This document shows positions 32,760 to 36,636 of a stretch of DNA of 36,636 nucleotides, piece after piece. Location of the stretch: contig WRMC01000018.1 of NCBI GenBank assembly GCA_009777335.1, forward strand, positions 1 through 36,636, in the 5' to 3' direction. The DNA is from Treponema sp. GTDB lineage: Bacteria > Spirochaetota > Spirochaetia > Treponematales > Breznakiellaceae. Both the position numbers and the translations under genes were made by a program. Under the pieces are notes generated by a model. The model did no database searches, had not been told where the DNA came from, and was given only the letters and a program-made list of their open reading frames with translations. Position 1 is the stretch's first letter. Every line of letters starts with the position of its first letter.

Positions 32760-33998
32760 ATGGAGAAAAAATTCCTCCTTGGGTTCCTGGTATGCCTCAT
32801 CCTTAGCAGCTGCGAAAGCAGGACCCTCATGCGGACCGTGCAGATTTCCCAGGCCGACCGGGAGAGCCTCTTTACCCTGGACATAGGAATGCTGGAGGAT
32901 CAGATTGCCATCTACGACTTTGAGGGCCACCGGGGGGGGAGGCGGCCGGTGGACATCGCCATGCGGAACGGTTTATTTTATATTTCCAACAGTAACGGGG
33001 CCAAGATACTCCGCTATAATTCCTACGGGGACCTCCTCTTTATGATCTACAACGAGGACTTTAACCCCCCTCCATTGACCCTTCGGCCCCTGGTAGAGGG
33101 GACCCTGGTTACCCGCTGGGCGGTCAGCTACCCCCTTTTGGAGCCGGGCTGGGTCTGTGTGGACTCCCGGTCCCATATCTACGTTCAGGACCGGCTCCCC
33201 CAGGAGCTCCAGAGTTTTGACAGCCCCAACATGGCCCTTTTGGACAATGTGGTCCTGCACTTCGATGCGGACGGTCGGTTCCTCCGCCACCTGGGCCGGG
33301 AGGGCATAGGGGGGACCCCCTTTCCCATGATCGAGGGGCTCTACGCCACCAACCAGGATGAGCTGGCGGTGATCTGCCGCCTCTCCGGGGGCTGGGAGAT
33401 CTACTGGTACGACCCCGAGGGGCTCCTCCTTTTTATGGTCCGCTTAAACCTGGACGCCCTCCCCATTCCCCCCGGAGGGGATGATATCTTCCCCTCATTG
33501 GACCGGATCTCCGTGGGCCCCAACGGCAGAAAGCTCTACGTCAAAATTGATTACTACCACTATACCTATGACGATTCGACCAATACCCGGACCGGCATTG
33601 AGCCCTCCACGTCGGTGGTCTGGATCATGGACGCCCAGGAGGGGATCTGGGACAACCATGTGGCGGTTCCCTTTTTCGAGTACATGTTCATGGACCAGAA
33701 TAGGCGGGTGGTGAACAGCATGCCCTATTCCCTTTTGGGGATTACCCAAAACGAACGGATCTTCCTCTACTTCCCCGCCGAGGGGGGTTACTCGATCTTC
33801 ATCGTATCCGCTGCGGAGGATAGCTTTGGGGACCAGCATCAGAGTTTTATCCAGGTGGCCAACGAGGAGCTTCAGTTTAACGCCTTTGATCTCTCCGCCG
33901 ACGGGATCCTCTCGGGGCTCTTGGTGGATGAGTATCAGGTCCGCCTGATCTGGTGGCGCACGGACCTCCTTATCCAGGAGAGCTTCGATGAGCGGTAA
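32760..33998 (+). CDS. Predicted beta-propeller lipoprotein
   Basis: A 412-residue lipoprotein with lipobox LSSC (Cys18). The mature part has NHL/WD-like repeated strands, for example VDIAMRNGLFYISNSNGAKILRYNSYGDLLFM, broken across several blades, and FDADGRFLRHLGREG, which suggest a six-bladed propeller. No catalytic motif is visible. A TATAGT (32749-32754) lies only 5 bases before the ATG, so the transcript may be leaderless or nearly so, and no ribosome-binding site is seen. The next gene overlaps its end by 11 bases, implying an operon of two. Confidence 0.7.
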   Translation: MEKKFLLGFLVCLILSSCESRTLMRTVQISQADRESLFTLDIGMLEDQIAIYDFEGHRGGRRPVDIAMRNGLFYISNSNGAKILRYNSYGDLLFMIYNEDFNPPPLTLRPLVEGTLVTRWAVSYPLLEPGWVCVDSRSHIYVQDRLPQELQSFDSPNMALLDNVVLHFDADGRFLRHLGREGIGGTPFPMIEGLYATNQDELAVICRLSGGWEIYWYDPEGLLLFMVRLNLDALPIPPGGDDIFPSLDRISVGPNGRKLYVKIDYYHYTYDDSTNTRTGIEPSTSVVWIMDAQEGIWDNHVAVPFFEYMFMDQNRRVVNSMPYSLLGITQNERIFLYFPAEGGYSIFIVSAAEDSFGDQHQSFIQVANEELQFNAFDLSADGILSGLLVDEYQVRLIWWRTDLLIQESFDER

Positions 33999-34506
33999 AG
34001 AAGAGGACCCGCAAGAAAACCTAAACTACTATTCCCGGGAGCGGCGGCTGGACAAGGCCTCCCCCACGGTGAGGGCCATCTACGATCCCCAGGGGCGGCG
34101 CAGGGCCGGGGGGATCTTTGGCAGCCGGACCAACATCATCATGTTTGCCACCATCTTCCTGATCATGCTCATCTACTTTCTTACCTCCGACCTGGGTGGC
34201 CTGGGGGATGCGGTCGTCCTGGGGGATAACCTGATTAACGGGGCCCTCTACCAGGAAGGGGAGGCGGTGATTCTGGAACTAAGGAAGGATCAGATCCGGG
34301 GGAGGGAGGCCTACAGGGGGCCCGTGGAGCTGAGCGTTTCGCCGGTTAGGACCCATGCCCAGAGCATCCCCGAGAGCCTGAGCCAAAGGATTACCTTTAA
34401 TGAGGCCCCCTCTGAACTTTTCAGATTTACCCTGCCCTTTGAGGGGGAGAGCTTTTTGGTGAACCTCCGGAGCCCCGAGGAACAGATCTCGATTCGGATC
34501 CCCTAG
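33988..34506 (+). CDS. Single-pass membrane protein of unknown function
   Basis: A 172-residue protein with a charged cytoplasmic N-terminus (residues 1-47, many Arg, Glu, Lys), one transmembrane helix at about 48-66 (NIIMFATIFLIMLIYFL) and a beta-rich periplasmic domain of about 100 residues. I recognise no family. AGGAG sits 7 bases before the ATG, inside the end of the preceding lipoprotein gene, so the two are probably translated together and may form a complex. It ends 6 bases before the convergent glgC stop. Confidence 0.7.
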   Translation: MSGKEEDPQENLNYYSRERRLDKASPTVRAIYDPQGRRRAGGIFGSRTNIIMFATIFLIMLIYFLTSDLGGLGDAVVLGDNLINGALYQEGEAVILELRKDQIRGREAYRGPVELSVSPVRTHAQSIPESLSQRITFNEAPSELFRFTLPFEGESFLVNLRSPEEQISIRIP

Positions 34507-34512
34507 ATAATC

Positions 34513-35787
34513 CTATATAATCGTCCCCGGATAGAGGACCGTGTTTTTGGGGATCACCACGATGCCGTCCACGATGTGGTAGTTCTCGTAGTTTCCGTCG
34601 GTCCGGGTGATGTTATCATCTACCCCTATGCGGCAGCCCTCGCCTATGCAGACATTCTTGTCTATGATGGCCCCCTTGATGATGGCCCCCTTGCCAATTC
34701 CCAAATTGGGAACCCGGCTGTCGGCGTTCTGCTGCTTCTGGATCTCCGTCTCGAAGTAGTCGGCCCCCATACAGATGACCCCGTTAAGGCTCGACCCCGA
34801 TTCGATGATGGTCCTGACCCCTACGATGGAGTTGGTGATGGAGGCGTTGGTGATTATGCAGCCCTCGGCGGCGATGGACTGGTTCATGTTGCTAAAGTTG
34901 ATCTTCGAGGGGGGAAGGCATCGGGCATGGGTGTAGATGGGATGGGCCTCATCGTAGAAGTCAAAGCGGGGACGCAGGGTGGTCAGGTCCAGGTTGGCTT
35001 CGTAGAAATTTTTGATGGTCCCTATATCCTCCCAGTAGCCGTCAAAGAGATAGGCATTTACCTTCAGGTTGTTGATGGCCCGGGGGATGACCTCCTTGCC
35101 GAAGTCGGTGAGGTCGTTATCCAGGCAGGCCTCCATGGCGGAGGCATTAAAGATGTAGATCCCCATGGAGGCCAGGTATTCATCACCCCCGGCCTTGTCC
35201 CGCTTAAGCTCCGTGGGGACCTTGTAGCTGGCAATGTTCCTGGTGGGCCCCGGCTTTTCCAGGAATTCGGTGATGGCATTGTTCTTGTCGGCCTTGAGGA
35301 TCCCCAGGGCCGAGGCATCATCCCGGCTCACCTGGGTACAGGCGATGGAGATGGCGGCCCCCGAGTCCTTGTGGCGCTTGAGGAAGTCCTCCAGGTCCAT
35401 TCGATAGAGCTGGTCCCCCGAAAGGATCAGGTAATAGTTGGGTTTTTGGGTCCTAAAGTGGACCAGATTTTTTCGCACCGCATCGGCGGTCCCTTCGAAC
35501 CAGCCCGTATGCTCCAGGGTCTGCTCGGCGGCAAGGATTTCGACGAAGCCCTTGGAGAAGGTATCAAAGTTATAGGTCTGGGACAGGTGCATGTGGAGGG
35601 AGGCGGAGTTAAACTGGGTCAGAATATATATTTGCTTGAGATCCGCATTGATGCAGTTGGAAATGGGGATGTCGACCAGGCGGAATTTGCCGCCGAAGGG
35701 GACGGCGGGCTTGGCCCGTTCTTTGGTTAAGGGAAAGAGCCGTGAGCCCTTGCCGCCTCCCAAAACTATAGATAGAACTTCAATCAT
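34513..35787 (-). CDS. glgC: Glucose-1-phosphate adenylyltransferase
   Basis: ADP-glucose pyrophosphorylase, first committed step of bacterial glycogen synthesis, 424 residues. The nucleotidyltransferase domain has IVLGGGKGSRLFPLT, KPAVPFGGKFRLVDIPISNC, WFEGTADAVRKNL and LSGDQLYRMD; the C-terminal third is a left-handed beta-helix seen as repeats such as IIKGAIIDKNVCIGEGCRIG. GGAGG lies 7 bases before the ATG, and a promoter candidate is placed further upstream. It stands alone in this window, with no other glycogen genes adjacent. Confidence 0.95.
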   Translation of the reverse strand: MIEVLSIVLGGGKGSRLFPLTKERAKPAVPFGGKFRLVDIPISNCINADLKQIYILTQFNSASLHMHLSQTYNFDTFSKGFVEILAAEQTLEHTGWFEGTADAVRKNLVHFRTQKPNYYLILSGDQLYRMDLEDFLKRHKDSGAAISIACTQVSRDDASALGILKADKNNAITEFLEKPGPTRNIASYKVPTELKRDKAGGDEYLASMGIYIFNASAMEACLDNDLTDFGKEVIPRAINNLKVNAYLFDGYWEDIGTIKNFYEANLDLTTLRPRFDFYDEAHPIYTHARCLPPSKINFSNMNQSIAAEGCIITNASITNSIVGVRTIIESGSSLNGVICMGADYFETEIQKQQNADSRVPNLGIGKGAIIKGAIIDKNVCIGEGCRIGVDDNITRTDGNYENYHIVDGIVVIPKNTVLYPGTII

Positions 35788-35839
35788 ATAGGACCTCCTC
35801 TTGTAGGATCCTTTGGTTTGAGAATATGAACTAATATAT

Positions 35840-35868
35840 AGTATAAGGTGAAACAGAATGAAAGTCGA
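35840..35868 (-). promoter_or_regulatory. Candidate sigma-70 promoter for glgC
   Basis: On the minus strand TCGACT (35868-35863), a 17-base spacer and TATACT (35845-35840) precede glgC; TATACT differs from the -10 consensus at one position and the -35 at two. The leader would be about 45 bases. Confidence 0.6.
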
Positions 35869-35922
35869 TAGGAAAATAAAAATTGCCCTATCAATTTTAT
35901 CCCACCGGGGGTAAAATGAGCC

Positions 35923-36636
35923 ATGGAAAGTTCTAAGGATAGGAAGGGGGCCTTGGAAAGGATCCTAAAGAGCCCCGAATTTGCCCCCCACATTGTGGCC
36001 GAAAAGGTTCTCCCCCCCTTCGAGGGCTCCTTTGCCCCCTTCCCAGAGGACCTGGACCCCCTTTTACGGGAGGCCTTGAAGAGCCGGGGCATAGAACAGC
36101 TCTATACCCACCAGAGGGAGGTCTGGGAGGAGGTCCAGGGGGGCCGCCATAGCCTGGTAATCACCCCCACCGCCTCGGGAAAGACCCTCTGCTATAACCT
36201 TCCGGTCCTGCACTGTCTCATGGGGGACGAAAAGGCCCGGGCCCTCTATCTTTTTCCCACCAAGGCCCTCTCCCAGGATCAGCAGTCGGAGCTAAACGAG
36301 CTTTTGGGAGCCCGGGCCGAGAGCCCCGGGACCATCCCCCTTAAGGTGGCCACCTATGACGGGGACACCCCCGAAAGCCTTCGGGTCTCTGCCCGGGATA
36401 CGGGGCGGATCATCATCTCTAACCCCGACATGCTCCATGCGGGGGTCCTGCCCAACCACCCCAAGTGGATCAAGTTTTTTTTCAACCTCAAATACATCGT
36501 GGTCGACGAGGCCCATGCCTATAGGGGAGTTTTAGGGAGCCATGTGGCGGATCTGATCCGCCGCCTCAAGCGGGTAGCGGCCTTTTACGGCTCCCGCCCT
36601 CAATTTATCCTCTGTTCCGCCACCATAGGGAACCCC
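35923..36636 (+). CDS. DEAH-box helicase, YprA/MrfA-like (5' part)
   Basis: The first 238 residues of an ATP-dependent SF2 helicase that runs off the right edge. Motif I is TPTASGKTL, motif Ia PTKALSQDQ, motif II VVDEAHAYRGVLGSHV and motif III CSATIGNP. YRGxxGSHV after DEAH is typical of the YprA/MrfA group of DNA-repair helicases, which normally continue with a second helicase domain and a DUF1998 Cys cluster outside this window. An in-frame TGA at 35917-35919 fixes the start at the ATG at 35923. Divergent from glgC. Confidence 0.85.
   Translation, partial: MESSKDRKGALERILKSPEFAPHIVAEKVLPPFEGSFAPFPEDLDPLLREALKSRGIEQLYTHQREVWEEVQGGRHSLVITPTASGKTLCYNLPVLHCLMGDEKARALYLFPTKALSQDQQSELNELLGARAESPGTIPLKVATYDGDTPESLRVSARDTGRIIISNPDMLHAGVLPNHPKWIKFFFNLKYIVVDEAHAYRGVLGSHVADLIRRLKRVAAFYGSRPQFILCSATIGNP

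Noticed and set aside
34576..35730. 384-codon open frame antisense to glgC
   Set aside because: A shadow of glgC with low-complexity Gly/Val/Asp content and no domain.

Overview
The window looks like a bacterial chromosome segment from a spirochaete, most likely a Treponema-type organism (Treponematales). I infer this from the gene set and style: a long PPi-dependent phosphofructokinase next to an archaeal-type UMP kinase, spirochaete-like lipoboxes (LSC, TSC, SSC), many secreted lipoproteins, frequent TTG starts and dense GGG/CCC-rich coding DNA. The first ~790 bases do not fit. They are AT-rich and carry a decayed non-LTR retrotransposon reverse transcriptase of animal (insect-like) type, separated from the bacterial genes by a run of 16 C. 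A termite- or insect-gut metagenome contig with a host-derived chimeric end is the simplest reading, but that is inference.

Layout. 1-923: retrotransposon remnant, poly-C run and AT-rich spacer. 924-3055: BNR-repeat lipoprotein and, convergent with it, a GH18-like lipoprotein. 3088-3146: 13-bp tandem repeats in a divergent intergenic region. 3174-7532: plus-strand operon of RND/MMPL exporter, LolA-like periplasmic protein and M19 dipeptidase. 7631-8533: DHH phosphoesterase. 17669-8530: a long minus-strand run of tightly packed genes: cysS, ECF sigma factor, zinc-finger anti-sigma factor, periplasmic protein, IPT/transglutaminase-like lipoprotein, pyrH, PPi-PFK and DUF4139 protein. 17712-20034: murB, a small periplasmic coiled-coil protein behind a near-consensus sigma-70 promoter, and a DUF318-type permease. 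27533-20041: a second minus-strand run: TIM-barrel sugar isomerase/epimerase-like protein, NusG paralogue, CapD/FlaA1-type sugar 4,6-dehydratase, DegT aminotransferase, and a three-subunit molybdenum-hydroxylase-like enzyme. 27623-29345: small secreted protein and an RlpA/SPOR-like protein with 63-bp tandem repeats. 29346-29910: a long non-coding gap holding two related, mutually inverted palindromic elements. 29911-35787: secA, a beta-propeller-like lipoprotein, a small membrane protein and glgC. 35923 to the end: 5' part of a YprA/MrfA-type DEAH helicase.

How the genes work together. Several clusters concern the cell envelope: RND plus LolA-like lipid/lipoprotein handling; the ECF sigma/anti-sigma cassette with its secreted products; MurB for peptidoglycan; the dehydratase/aminotransferase pair for amino-dideoxy sugar synthesis, probably under its own NusG-like antiterminator; SPOR and GH18 proteins for peptidoglycan binding or turnover; and SecA for export. 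PPi-PFK and GlgC are central carbon and glycogen genes. The least expected parts are the molybdenum-hydroxylase-like enzyme, which has lost canonical cofactor-loop residues and sits in a surface-sugar operon, and the two palindromic elements, each lying just downstream of a gene in the same sense. No tRNA, rRNA, CRISPR array or intact bacterial insertion sequence was seen.
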